From: Vicinamibacterales bacterium
GTDB taxonomy: Bacteria; Acidobacteriota; Vicinamibacteria; Vicinamibacterales; UBA2999
Assembly: GCA_030680175.1 (NCBI GenBank)
Contig: JAUXWO010000082.1
Coordinates: forward strand, 1 to 48,912
Direction: 5' to 3'
DNA length: 48,912 nucleotides
The notes under the pieces were generated by a model, which worked only from the letters and a program-made list of their open reading frames with translations, had not been told where the DNA came from and did no database searches. This document shows, in pieces, positions 26,200 to 35,077 of this stretch. The stretch's first letter is position 1, and every line of letters starts with the position of its first letter. A program made the position numbers and the translations under genes.

Positions 26200-27638
26200 T
26201 ACTTCGGCTCGGGAATCCGCTGTCCGTTCAGGTCGACGAACGTGATGTTCGAGAACCCGGTGAGCTGGTCCTTGACCTGCGGGTAGTCGCCCACGATCAC
26301 CACCAGCGAGTCGTCCGATCCGAGCAGCATCTGCGCGCCGACCGTCACCATCTCGGCCGACGGCTGCGAGATCTGCCGTTGGAACGTCTCCGGATAGTCG
26401 GCCGGCAAGCCGTTCGTGTGCACGGTGTTCAGCGTGCCGGCGAAGCCATTCTGCGTGGCGTTCTGGATGACGAACACGCCGCGCGCGTAGGTCTTCGCGT
26501 CCACGAGTTCCTCGGCATGCGGCCCCTGCTGGCGCATGAGGTCGATCTCCTTGTAGACCTCCTGCAGCGCCGCGCCCGTCACCTCGTTCCGCACGTCCGC
26601 CACCGCGCGGTACAGGCCGCCATGCGCCATGGCCTGGAACTGCGACTGCGGGGAGTAGGTGTAGCCCTTCTCCTCGCGGATGTTGCGGATGAGCCGCGAG
26701 TCGAATGACGCGCCGTAGATCTGATTGGCGAGCTGCAATGCGTACCAGCGGGGATCGTTGCGGCGAATCGAGAAGTTGCCGACGGCGATCGACGACTGCA
26801 CGCTGTTCGGCCGCTGCACGAACACCAGCCGGCGGCCCTTGAGCGTCGGCATCTCCGGCGCCCGCGACGCCGGCACCCCGGCGCGCGCCCACCCGCTAAA
26901 CGCCCGCTCGGCCGCCGCAAACACCGCGTCCGGGGGGAGGTTGCCGACCACCACGAGGAACGCATTGTTCGGCCGGTAGTAGGTCCGGTGGTAGTCGACG
27001 ATCGCGGCGCGATCGATATTGGGCAGCGTTTCCTCCGTCGGCCCGATCCGCGCGTACGGATGGCTGCCGAACAGCTCGCGCCGGAACACGCGGTTGTTGA
27101 CGAACTGCGGCGAGGCCAGCTGCGCGCGCAGCGCCTGCGCCGTGTTCGCCTTCAGCAGATCGATCTCGCCCTGCGGGAACGTCGGGTTCCGGACCACGTC
27201 CGAGAGCAGCGTCAGCATCTGCGGCAGCGTGTCGCTCAGCCCGCGCATCTGGAACGTCGAGGCGTCCTGCCCGGCGAATCCGGAGAGCGTCGCGCCGAGG
27301 CCGAACACCTCGCGCTTGATCTGCTCGCTGTCGCGGCTCGTCGTCCCCTCCTGCGCGGCATCCGCGACGAACTGCGCCAGCCCGGCACGATCGGCGGGAT
27401 CCATGGCGAGGCCCGACTGGATCGTCAGGATCGCCGTCGTCTTCGGCACGAGGGCGTACTGGACGGCGATCACGCGCAGCCCATTCGGGAGGGTGCGCTC
27501 CACGCGCGGCGGCGGCGTGAACTGGCGCTCCGCGCCCACGGCCGGACGCGGCGGCGCCTGCCCCCAGGCGGCGGCCGGCCCGGCAACGGCCGCGATCAGG
27601 GCGAACGCCGCCGGACGGCTGAAGAGACGGCGGATCAT
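26199..27638 (-). CDS. M16 family protein, catalytically inactive subunit
   Basis: A 479-residue exported protein. AGGGAGG lies before the ATG at 27636-27638; the signal peptide is about residues 1-27 (AFALIAAVAGPAAAWGQ). It has the two-lobed M16 peptidase fold (TLPNGLRVIAV, PNNAFLVVVGNLPPD, FDSRLIRNIREEKGYTYSP), but where active members have HxxEH the sequence reads Q89-F-V-A-D93, so the zinc ligands and catalytic Glu are gone. Paired inactive and active M16 subunits are common, like the alpha and beta subunits of mitochondrial processing peptidase. The active partner is encoded immediately upstream with a 4-bp ATGA overlap (27635-27638), so the pair is probably made in equal amounts and works as a periplasmic heterodimer. 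The R/Y pair in EEKGYTYS is kept. Confidence 0.93.
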   Translation of the reverse strand: MIRRLFSRPAAFALIAAVAGPAAAWGQAPPRPAVGAERQFTPPPRVERTLPNGLRVIAVQYALVPKTTAILTIQSGLAMDPADRAGLAQFVADAAQEGTTSRDSEQIKREVFGLGATLSGFAGQDASTFQMRGLSDTLPQMLTLLSDVVRNPTFPQGEIDLLKANTAQALRAQLASPQFVNNRVFRRELFGSHPYARIGPTEETLPNIDRAAIVDYHRTYYRPNNAFLVVVGNLPPDAVFAAAERAFSGWARAGVPASRAPEMPTLKGRRLVFVQRPNSVQSSIAVGNFSIRRNDPRWYALQLANQIYGASFDSRLIRNIREEKGYTYSPQSQFQAMAHGGLYRAVADVRNEVTGAALQEVYKEIDLMRQQGPHAEELVDAKTYARGVFVIQNATQNGFAGTLNTVHTNGLPADYPETFQRQISQPSAEMVTVGAQMLLGSDDSLVVIVGDYPQVKDQLTGFSNITFVDLNGQRIPEPK

Positions 27639-29041
27639 CGGACACCTCCCTGCGCGCCCGCGGTGGGCGCGGACACCGGCCGGCTGTCGATCGACGTGCG
27701 GTTCGCCGGCACGAGCCACCGCGCGGCCGCGGCCTTCACGTCCTCGAGCGTGACCTTGTCGATCTCAGCGAGGATCGTATTGATGCGCCCCGGATCGTCA
27801 TCGAACAGCGCGAACACGCCGAGCAGGTTGGCGCGGCCGAAGCGCGGCATGAAGCCGCCCTCCATGTCCTCCAGAAAGCTCGACCGCATCATCGTCTTCG
27901 CCCGATCGAGCTCGGCCTGGGTGATGCCCTCGGTCCGGACATCCGCCAGCACGGCCTCGACGGCATCGATCACCTGCGTCGCGGTCTTGTCGTTCAGGTA
28001 GTCCACGCGCATCGTGTAGAGCATGGGCCCGTGCATGTCCCAGTTGGAGCCCAGGAAGTTGAACCCGCCGAACGACGACATCGCGAGCCGCTCGTCCCGC
28101 ACGAGCTTCCGGTGCATGCGCGCGCTGTCGTCGCTGTTCAGCAGCGGGTCGAGCACGCTCAACGCGAAGAAGTCGCGGGTGAAGCGCGCCGGCAGGTGCC
28201 ACGCGACGGCCAGCGCCGGCGTGCGCGCCAGCTTGTCCTCGCGCGTGAAGTGCTTCGCGGCCGTCTGCGGCGGCTCGCTGATGTCGGCCGGTGGGGGCAG
28301 CGGCTGCCGCGGGATCCCGCCGAAGTGCTTCCCGGCGAGGGCGCGCACTTCCGCGGCGTTCGTGTCGCCCACGACCACCAGCACGGCGTTGTTCGGCGCG
28401 TAGTAGGTCGTGAAGAAGCTCCGCACATCGTCGAGCGTGGCGGCCTCGAGTTCGGCGAGATCCCCGTAGAAGTTGTGCGCGTTGTGCCAGTTCGTGTTGG
28501 CGCGCTCCCAGATCTCGAGCCATTCGAACGCGCCGTGCGGCTGGTTCAGCACGTTGACCCGCACTTCCTCGCTGACGACGTTCTGCTGGTTCTTGAGGTT
28601 CTCGGCACTCACGTCCAGCGACCGCATCCGGTCGGCCTCGAGCCAGAGGGCGAGCTCCAGCGCGTTGGACGGCAGCGCCTGGAAGTAGTTGGTGTAGTCG
28701 AAGCGCGTGGACCCGTTGACCACGCCGCCCGCCTTCTGCATCGCCGAGACGTGCTCCATCTTGCCGACGTTGGCCGAGCCCTGGAACATCATGTGCTCGA
28801 AGAGATGCGCGAACCCGGTCCGCCCCTTCGGCTCGACGCGAAAGCCGATGTTGTAGATGACCTCGACGAGGACCACCGGCGCGGTGCGGTCCTCGCTCAC
28901 GACCACCTTGAGCCCGTTCGGCAGCGTGAAGTAGTCCACGGGGACCGTGTAGGACTGAGCCGCGGCCGGGCCGCTGGCCGCGACGACGAGCGCGAGGCCA
29001 AGGGGCGCGGCACGCCGGACCAGGGATCGCAGTGTCTGCAT
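27635..29041 (-). CDS. M16 zinc metallopeptidase, active subunit
   Basis: A 468-residue exported peptidase starting at the ATG at 29039-29041 (a GTG 9 bp upstream is also possible). Signal peptide about 1-29. The inverted zinc motif is H79-L-F-E82-H83 in GFAHLFEHMMFQGS, with the distal ligand E159 in NVVSEEVR, exactly 76 residues after the motif, as the family requires. The second lobe has PNNAVLVVVGDTN and AVAWHLPARF. M16 enzymes degrade oligopeptides in the periplasm. With the inactive subunit encoded downstream and overlapping by 4 bp, it is likely a heterodimer. No clear Shine-Dalgarno precedes it. It begins about 140 bp beyond the outer-membrane protein gene, with a hairpin between them. 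Confidence 0.94.
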   Translation of the reverse strand: MQTLRSLVRRAAPLGLALVVAASGPAAAQSYTVPVDYFTLPNGLKVVVSEDRTAPVVLVEVIYNIGFRVEPKGRTGFAHLFEHMMFQGSANVGKMEHVSAMQKAGGVVNGSTRFDYTNYFQALPSNALELALWLEADRMRSLDVSAENLKNQQNVVSEEVRVNVLNQPHGAFEWLEIWERANTNWHNAHNFYGDLAELEAATLDDVRSFFTTYYAPNNAVLVVVGDTNAAEVRALAGKHFGGIPRQPLPPPADISEPPQTAAKHFTREDKLARTPALAVAWHLPARFTRDFFALSVLDPLLNSDDSARMHRKLVRDERLAMSSFGGFNFLGSNWDMHGPMLYTMRVDYLNDKTATQVIDAVEAVLADVRTEGITQAELDRAKTMMRSSFLEDMEGGFMPRFGRANLLGVFALFDDDPGRINTILAEIDKVTLEDVKAAAARWLVPANRTSIDSRPVSAPTAGAQGGVR

Positions 29042-29152
29042 GGGTATCACCGTCGTGAAAAGTGGTTGCAGTGAAGCATTACACGTATCACGCCCCGTGG
29101 CCGGTTTCGTGCGGTCCGGGGAGAGGACCTGGGATGAGCCGAGGGACGAACC

Positions 29153-29172
29153 GCAGGGGGCGGTCCCCCTGC
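29153..29172 (-). terminator. Hairpin downstream of the outer-membrane/S8 operon
   Basis: A perfect 8-bp stem, GCAGGGGG and CCCCCTGC, around a 4-nt loop, 7 bp after the stop of the outer-membrane protein gene. It has no T-run, so it may work with Rho or protect mRNA. It separates that operon from the M16 pair. Confidence 0.5.
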
Positions 29173-29179
29173 AGGCGCC

Positions 29180-29803
29180 CTAGCGGCTGATCGAGAGGCG
29201 CACCCCGATGGACGTGCCGCCCAGCTGGTCCTCGCCGAAGATCTCCGACACCCCGCCCACGCCGAGCGCGCCCTTCACGGACCGGTAGCGCACCTCGCCC
29301 CCGAGGCTGACCCACCGCCAGATCGAGACGTCGACGCCGCCGAGCACGAGCAGGCCCGTCGCGGTCTCGGACACGTCGTCGCCCGTCTGCGCGAAGTCGG
29401 CCGACTCCTTGTAGGCGATCGTGGTCATCCCGATGCCCGCATACGGGGTGAAGCGTCCCGCCGGCATCCGCCAGCCCGCGCTGATGTCCAGCGGGCGCCA
29501 CTCGATCGTCGTGGGGATCCCGAGCTTGAACACCGTGCCCGCGTGCACGAACACGCGCTCGCCCTCGAGCGTGCGCCGTCCGGCCGCGACGTCGAGGAAC
29601 ACGCCGCGCCAGAGGCGCGTGACGGTGAGGCCCACGGTCACGCCCTCGACACTCGAGGTCCCGGTGATGGCCTCGAAGCTCTCGGTCGACGCCAGCGTCG
29701 TCCGGTCATAGGCGCCGTGCGCCAGGATGCCGATCTGCGCCAGCGCCGGCGTCGCGAGGCCGCACACCAACATCACGACGGCCGCCATCACTCGGTATCT
29801 CAT
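29180..29803 (-). CDS. Outer-membrane beta-barrel protein
   Basis: A 207-residue protein with a signal peptide (residues 1-22, VMAAVVMLVCGLATPALA) and a body of alternating hydrophobic/polar strands (GVTVGLTVTRLWRGVFLDVA, LDISAGWRMPAGRFTPYAGI, VSLGGEVRYRSVKGAL, TSIGVRLSIS) typical of a small eight-stranded barrel like OmpA-type or opacity proteins. No enzymatic site is seen. Its ATG overlaps the stop of the subtilisin gene by 4 bp (ATGA, 29800-29803), so the two are co-translated; it may help export or anchor the protease, which is inference. Confidence 0.85.
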   Translation of the reverse strand: MRYRVMAAVVMLVCGLATPALAQIGILAHGAYDRTTLASTESFEAITGTSSVEGVTVGLTVTRLWRGVFLDVAAGRRTLEGERVFVHAGTVFKLGIPTTIEWRPLDISAGWRMPAGRFTPYAGIGMTTIAYKESADFAQTGDDVSETATGLLVLGGVDVSIWRWVSLGGEVRYRSVKGALGVGGVSEIFGEDQLGGTSIGVRLSISR

Positions 29804-31311
29804 CGCGCCAACCCCAATCCGCGCAGCGTGGCGCGGGCATCAATCAACCCGTGTCCGTACTCGTTGTTGCGCCCCGCCGTGCCCAGGTCGCGGGCGAACC
29901 GCTTGATGGCGGCTTCCTTCGCGGCGGGGGACGTGATGCCCTGGCTGTGCAGCAACGCCGCCAGCCCCGCGACGTGCGGTGACGCCATCGACGTCCCCTG
30001 GCTCGGGGAGACAACGTAGCGATCGAACCGCGGAATGATGACGGTGGAGGGGTTCAGGTCGGCAAACGACAGGCTCGCCTGGTAGATGAGTGCCGCACTC
30101 CCCTGCCGCGTGTTGCCCCCCGGCGCGGCGATCTCCACGTAGTCCCCGGTATTCGAGTAGTAGGCGCGCGCATTGGTGTTGCCGAGCGCGGCCACCGACA
30201 TCGCCCCGTCGAGGCTTGCCGCATACGACGCCGGGTAGCTGCGGCGGTTGCCCGACTCGAAATCGTTACCCGCCGATATCGCCACGAACGCCCCGCGCCC
30301 CACCGCGTACTGGAGCGCATCCTGGTAGGCCGGCACGGCGTTGAATCCGCCCAGGCTCAGGTTGATCACGTGCGCGCCCTGGTCGGCCGCGTAACGAATC
30401 GCCTCGACCACCGCGCTGGTCGGGCACCCCCCCATGTTCGACGGGGGCACGAACCCCGGGATGTTGTTGAACGACTGCACGATCTGCACTTCCCAGTAGC
30501 CGAAGCAGGCCTTGAGCGGCAGGAACCGCGACTGGTAGGCGATGCCCGCGAGGCCCAGGTTGTTGTTCGTGGCCTGGACGATGGTCCCGGCCACATGCGT
30601 GCCGTGCCCCACCATGTCGAGCACGGGCGTCCCCGCGGTGAAGAAGACGAAGTCGCGGCCCGGCAGCATCTGGGTCACGTTGAAGTCGGGATTCACCCCG
30701 TACGGGATCGGCAGGGTCTCGAATCGCGATCCCGTCCACAGCTGGAAGTTGAACGTCTCGGCGGCCTGGGTCGCCCCCGTGTCGATGACCGCCACCGTCA
30801 CGCTCGGCGATCCGCCGGGGTTGATCTCCCACGCCAGGGGCATGTTGATCGCGTTGAAGTTCCACTGCTGGTTGAAGAACGGGTCGTTCGGCGTCACCGC
30901 CTGCTGGGTGCGCGACAGGTAGTTCGGGTGCGCGTACTCGACTTCGGGTTGCGCCGCGAGTCGCGCGGCCATCTGCTCGACATCGGGCTCGCCGGGCGCG
31001 CGCACGAGCAGCAGGTCGCCCAGCCAGTGCTGGTCACTCGCCGGCATGTCGCCGCGCAGCACCGACAGCGCGCTGGCCTGCGCCGCCGGCCCCATGCCGG
31101 GACGGAACTTGACGAGCACCTCGCCGGGAATGTGATCCAGGTCGTCGCGAAACGCCGCGGCCATCGCCGCCATGCGCTCGGCGCTCCACCGGAAGGGCGG
31201 CGGGTCGATGCCCGCCTGCTGCGCGCTGGCGCGCGGACCGGCGATGAGCGCCACGGCAAGAGCCGCCGCGACGAGCGCACCGTGCCTCATGAACCTGCGA
31301 GTGACTGACAT
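29800..31311 (-). CDS. Subtilisin-like serine protease (S8)
   Basis: A 503-residue secreted protease. GGAGG lies 4 nt before the ATG at 31309-31311; the signal peptide is about 1-30. An I9-like pro-domain (about 60-130; IPGEVLVKFRPGMGPAAQAS, EYAHPNYL) is followed by the catalytic domain: D177 in VAVIDTGA, H236 in GHGTHVAG, oxyanion N349 in ISAGND, and S441 in GTSMASPHVAGLAAL. All four are intact. A Cys pair (C269 and C296) in an insertion may form a disulfide. There is no C-terminal sorting domain; the protein ends soon after the catalytic fold (YGHGLIDARATLRGL). It is the first gene of a pair with the small outer-membrane barrel. It should work as an extracellular or periplasmic protein degrader. 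Confidence 0.94.
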   Translation of the reverse strand: MSVTRRFMRHGALVAAALAVALIAGPRASAQQAGIDPPPFRWSAERMAAMAAAFRDDLDHIPGEVLVKFRPGMGPAAQASALSVLRGDMPASDQHWLGDLLLVRAPGEPDVEQMAARLAAQPEVEYAHPNYLSRTQQAVTPNDPFFNQQWNFNAINMPLAWEINPGGSPSVTVAVIDTGATQAAETFNFQLWTGSRFETLPIPYGVNPDFNVTQMLPGRDFVFFTAGTPVLDMVGHGTHVAGTIVQATNNNLGLAGIAYQSRFLPLKACFGYWEVQIVQSFNNIPGFVPPSNMGGCPTSAVVEAIRYAADQGAHVINLSLGGFNAVPAYQDALQYAVGRGAFVAISAGNDFESGNRRSYPASYAASLDGAMSVAALGNTNARAYYSNTGDYVEIAAPGGNTRQGSAALIYQASLSFADLNPSTVIIPRFDRYVVSPSQGTSMASPHVAGLAALLHSQGITSPAAKEAAIKRFARDLGTAGRNNEYGHGLIDARATLRGLGLAR

Positions 31312-31482
31312 CCGTCCTCCTGACCCGGCATGAACTAGCAAGAACGGGGCCGGGGCCTCCCCTCCCCGAAAGTGGACGGATGGCGTGTGCCCATCGTAGC
31401 CCAGTCCGTTGGACGCCCTGAAGCAAGAGGACAGGTCGCCCCATCTGCTGGCGTCAGCCTGGTGGCCACTGGCCCTGCCTCG
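31312..31482. other. Spacer between S8 protease and helicase genes
   Basis: 171 bp between the helicase stop and the protease start, both leftward. It should hold the protease promoter, but I could not pick a -35/-10 pair. No hairpin convincing enough to call a terminator was seen. Confidence 0.4.
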
Positions 31483-34400
31483 TCAGGCCATCTCCTTGAA
31501 GCGGCAGAGGGCGTTGGCCAGCTGCATCTGGCGTGGCGTGCGGCACTCCGGGAACAGCAGGCGCGGCGACGCGACGATGATCGCCGCGCAGCGGGCGCGG
31601 GAGGTCGCCACGTTCAGCCGGTTGAGGCTGTACAGGAACTCCAGCCCGCGCGGCGCGTCCTCCGGCCGGGACGTGGCCATCGAGTAGATGACGACCGCCG
31701 CCGTCTGCCCCTGGAACCGATCGACCGTGCCCACGGGCACGCCGCGATCGCCGAGCCGCTCACTGATGCGGTTCACCTGCGCGTTGAACGGCGCGACGAT
31801 GCGGAGGTCGCCGGGCGTGAGGTCCCGCTCGACGCCATCCGCGGTGACCCAGCGCGCCGGACGCGCCCCCAGCAGGGCGTTGATGATCCGCTCGACCTCG
31901 TCGACCTCCTCGGTCGAGGCATTGCGGTTGCCGTCGTGGTCGACCGGCACCCAGTGCAGGCCGGCGCCGTCGAACCGGCCGGCCCCGACCAGCCGTTGCC
32001 GCGCCAGTTCCGGGCGCGGGTGCAGCGCCCCCTCGTAGAACAGCTCCGACGTGAACGCGCACACCGCCGGCGCCAGCCGCCACGTCTCGGGCATGAACAG
32101 CCCGCGCTCGGGGGGCATCGTCTTCGCCTCGCCGATCACGTGCTGGAGCGCCGAGACATCCACACCGTCTGGGTGCGATCCCTTCTGCGGCTGCTCGAGC
32201 TGCTGGGGATCGCCGAGGAGCACGAGGCTGCCTGCGGCCTGGGCGACGCCCAGCGTGTTGGCCAGCGACATCTGCCCCGCCTCGTCCACGAACAGGACGT
32301 CCAGTTGGTCGACGGCATTCTCGCGCGCCCACAACCACGCGGTGCCGCCGAGCACGTCAATCTCGCCTGCGACGAGCGCGGCCAGCGCATTGTCGTTGTC
32401 GTCCATCTGGCGGATGCCCGACCCGTCGTCCTCGACGACGTTCACCTTCCGCCCGAGCCGGACCGTCTCGCCGGCCTTCGCCGCCTGCGAGGCCACTTCC
32501 TCCATCAGGTTGAGGATGACCTTGTGGCTGACCGCCGCGACGCCCACGCGCTGGCCGGCCGCCACCAGCGCACGCACCATCTGTGCCCCGACGTACGTCT
32601 TGCCCGCACCCGGAGGCCCCTGAATCGCCAGTGTCGTGCGGTCGAGGTCGGCAACGACGCGGACCGCGTACGCCGTCGGATCCTCGCCACCCTCGGGCGA
32701 GAACGCGCCGGACCGCACGCGGGGCGGACGCCGATGCAGAAGGTCGAGCCCACAGCCCGACTCGTCGCCCTCCAGCACACGCCGGGCCAGCCGGAGCACC
32801 GACTGCTGCACGATCGTCCCGGTGACGACGTCGGCAGCAAAGACCGCCGACGGATGCACATCGACCAGCTTCCTGCCCTTCTTCACGTCGAGCGTCCGCA
32901 TCTCGCGGTCGTGTGCGACCAGCTCGCCGAAGGACGACCCGTCTGGTGCCTTGAGCTTGCCCTTGCGCCCGAGATCCACGTCCTGGGGCGGGTAATGGTA
33001 TCGGTCGATGACCGACCCGGTCGGGTGCCCCGTGCGGACGTTGCGGACGACCTCGATGCGCTCGACGAAGGCCAGTCCTGCCACGGCGCGGGACTCGTCG
33101 AGCAGTTCGTCCTCCGGCAGGTCCACAAGCCTGAAGAAGTCCGCCCACTGCGCCCGGTCCTCACGGCGGTGCCAGTCGATCAGGTACGCGAGCAGCCACC
33201 GCGGGTGACCCGCATGCGTGGGGTCTGACGCCTCCGGCGGGAGGCCTTCGAGAAGACGGGCGCGCAGCGCCTCGACCTCCTCCTGCAGAACGCTGATCTT
33301 CTCGGAGGCCTCCCCGCCGTTCGGCACCGGCCGCGGCACGGGCGTGCCCTCCGCCTCGATCGCCGCGCGCTCGGCCTCGAGCCAGTCGCGCAGCCGCGAG
33401 GTCGAGTGGCAGTCGTCGCGATTGTAGCCCTCGACCGCCGCGCGCATCTCGGGCGTGATCGTGCCCGGCGCCTGGCTCTCGAGGGCGAGCTCCAGCGCCT
33501 GCAGGTGCGCGCTGACCGTCCGCAGGTCCACGTCGCGGACGAAGCCGTAGTACTGCTCGAGCTGCTTGATCGAATAGCTCTCGACCCCGGCGCGCAGCCC
33601 CTGGCGGACCACGGGGTAGAGATCGACGAAGCGCCCGCTGCGCAGGTGGACGTCCATCGCCTCCGCGCGCGTCGCGTGCCGGCCCATCAACCGTTTGAAC
33701 GCCGTCGGCTCGTAGTGATTGAAGTGGTAGACGTGGGCCTCGGGATGCACCGCCAGCGTCTCCGCCACGACGTCCATCACCGCCTCGAACGCCGCCTTCT
33801 CGCTCGCATCGTCGAACGCCCACCAGGCGCGGTACGTCGCCTCGCCGGTGGCGGCGCCGGTCGCGGCATCGACTGGCATCCCCCACACGCCGAAGAGATA
33901 CTCGCGTCCTCCCTCGCGCGCGAACCGAGCGCCTTCGAGGTCGAGGAAGAGATCGCCGGGCGAGGGGGCGGGCAGGCGCCGCAGGCCCGCGGGGCCATCG
34001 CGAAGAGCGTCCTCGTCACCCTGCACCGGCAGGCGTTCGATCACGGGCGAGCCGGAAGTGCGCTGCTGGTGCTGCACGCGGGCCTGATGGGCGAGGCGCC
34101 CGTAGGTCTCGGCGGAGCCGCGCGCGGGCGCGAACGGCACCGGTACCGGCAGCGCCGCGGCGGCGGTGAGCGTGGGCACGTCCTGCGCGACAAGCTCGAC
34201 ACGGTGCGTCCGGCCAATGTTCGCGATGAATGACAGGTGGTCGTCCGCGCGGCGCCGGGCGTTGCAGCGGTCCCACCAGTGGCACACGTCGCACGTCTCG
34301 ACGGGCTCGGGGTAGTACGCCGCCTGCACCGCGTCGGCCGGGTGCGTGACCGTCTCGAGCATCTCCGCGCGCACCCGCCGGTAGTAGGCGGCGTACTCGT

Positions 34401-34965
34401 CGACGCGGTAGGTGTGGACGACGTGCTGCGGCGGGGCGTCCTGCGGCGAGACGACGTGGAAGTGCTCGGGGGTGACGCCCTGCAGCGCGCCCAGCAGGTC
34501 GGAGTAGAGCGCGAGCTGAAGGATGGTGCCGCCGCGCGTCTCGCGCGCGAGCTTGGTGTCCCAGGCCTCGTACGCCCACGCCCCGAAGCGGCTCGGCGCG
34601 CCGGGCCGCTCGACGCGGCGCAGGATGTCCGCATACCCGAGCCAGCCGTCGTGCCGAAGCGCGGCCTGCACGATCACATCCGCGCCTTCCGCGAGCGCCT
34701 CCTCGGTGCGCGCGAAGCGGGCCTCGCGGTCCTCGACGTCCCCCAGATCCCGCACGCGCAGCCCCTGTGCGCGGAGCCAGTCGACGTAGCGCTGCTCGTG
34801 CGCCTGGCCCTTCTGCTGCAACGCGACCACGAACGGGTCGGTGCGACGGGGTTTGACGAGCCGCCCCTCGACTACCGCCAGGTCGAGGCCGGTGCGGTGG
34901 CGGCAGCCAAGAAACGCGGAGAGATCGCTGGCGGAGAGAATCAGGCGGCCGTCGAGACGCTGCAT
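31483..34965 (-). CDS. TM0106-family RecB-like nuclease fused to SF1 helicase
   Basis: A 1160-residue protein. The N-terminal PD-(D/E)xK nuclease (about 1-240) has GYADI, WDTK (D136, K138), the RecB-type QxxxY (Q150-Y154), and four Cys (C21, C225, C228, C234) spaced like the iron-sulfur nucleases Dna2 and AddB. A ribonuclease H-like module follows (about 335-510; GDLFLDLEGARF, FNHYEPTAFKRLMGRHATR). The C-terminal SF1 helicase (about 770-1160) has Walker A QGPPGAGKT (near 780) and Walker B FVDEAGQMS (near 892), with UPF1-like late motifs (VGTVDRFQGQTAAVVIYSM, LNRLNVATSRAR). The assembly is the TM0106-type RecB-like nuclease plus a Dna2/UPF1-like helicase, expected to process DNA ends or flaps. 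The start is uncertain: there is no Shine-Dalgarno, and TACACT ends 9 nt before the chosen ATG; another start is 42 bp upstream. Confidence 0.9.
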   Translation of the reverse strand: MQRLDGRLILSASDLSAFLGCRHRTGLDLAVVEGRLVKPRRTDPFVVALQQKGQAHEQRYVDWLRAQGLRVRDLGDVEDREARFARTEEALAEGADVIVQAALRHDGWLGYADILRRVERPGAPSRFGAWAYEAWDTKLARETRGGTILQLALYSDLLGALQGVTPEHFHVVSPQDAPPQHVVHTYRVDEYAAYYRRVRAEMLETVTHPADAVQAAYYPEPVETCDVCHWWDRCNARRRADDHLSFIANIGRTHRVELVAQDVPTLTAAAALPVPVPFAPARGSAETYGRLAHQARVQHQQRTSGSPVIERLPVQGDEDALRDGPAGLRRLPAPSPGDLFLDLEGARFAREGGREYLFGVWGMPVDAATGAATGEATYRAWWAFDDASEKAAFEAVMDVVAETLAVHPEAHVYHFNHYEPTAFKRLMGRHATRAEAMDVHLRSGRFVDLYPVVRQGLRAGVESYSIKQLEQYYGFVRDVDLRTVSAHLQALELALESQAPGTITPEMRAAVEGYNRDDCHSTSRLRDWLEAERAAIEAEGTPVPRPVPNGGEASEKISVLQEEVEALRARLLEGLPPEASDPTHAGHPRWLLAYLIDWHRREDRAQWADFFRLVDLPEDELLDESRAVAGLAFVERIEVVRNVRTGHPTGSVIDRYHYPPQDVDLGRKGKLKAPDGSSFGELVAHDREMRTLDVKKGRKLVDVHPSAVFAADVVTGTIVQQSVLRLARRVLEGDESGCGLDLLHRRPPRVRSGAFSPEGGEDPTAYAVRVVADLDRTTLAIQGPPGAGKTYVGAQMVRALVAAGQRVGVAAVSHKVILNLMEEVASQAAKAGETVRLGRKVNVVEDDGSGIRQMDDNDNALAALVAGEIDVLGGTAWLWARENAVDQLDVLFVDEAGQMSLANTLGVAQAAGSLVLLGDPQQLEQPQKGSHPDGVDVSALQHVIGEAKTMPPERGLFMPETWRLAPAVCAFTSELFYEGALHPRPELARQRLVGAGRFDGAGLHWVPVDHDGNRNASTEEVDEVERIINALLGARPARWVTADGVERDLTPGDLRIVAPFNAQVNRISERLGDRGVPVGTVDRFQGQTAAVVIYSMATSRPEDAPRGLEFLYSLNRLNVATSRARCAAIIVASPRLLFPECRTPRQMQLANALCRFKEMA

Positions 34966-34974
34966 GTGGGGACC

Positions 34975-34980
34975 AGTGTA
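34975..34980 (-). promoter_or_regulatory. -10-like TACACT 9 nt before the helicase ATG
   Basis: On the minus strand TACACT is followed by nine bases and the ATG at 34965, placing the expected start of transcription 2-3 nt before the start codon. No -35 was identified. Confidence 0.3.
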
Positions 34981-35077
34981 TGCGCCTGCTGTGCCATGCG
35001 GGGTCACAGATGGGAACTCGGTGGGCGGGTCCGTCTACGTCCCCACGCGAGTCAGCGCGTATCCCAGGAGTGTCTCC

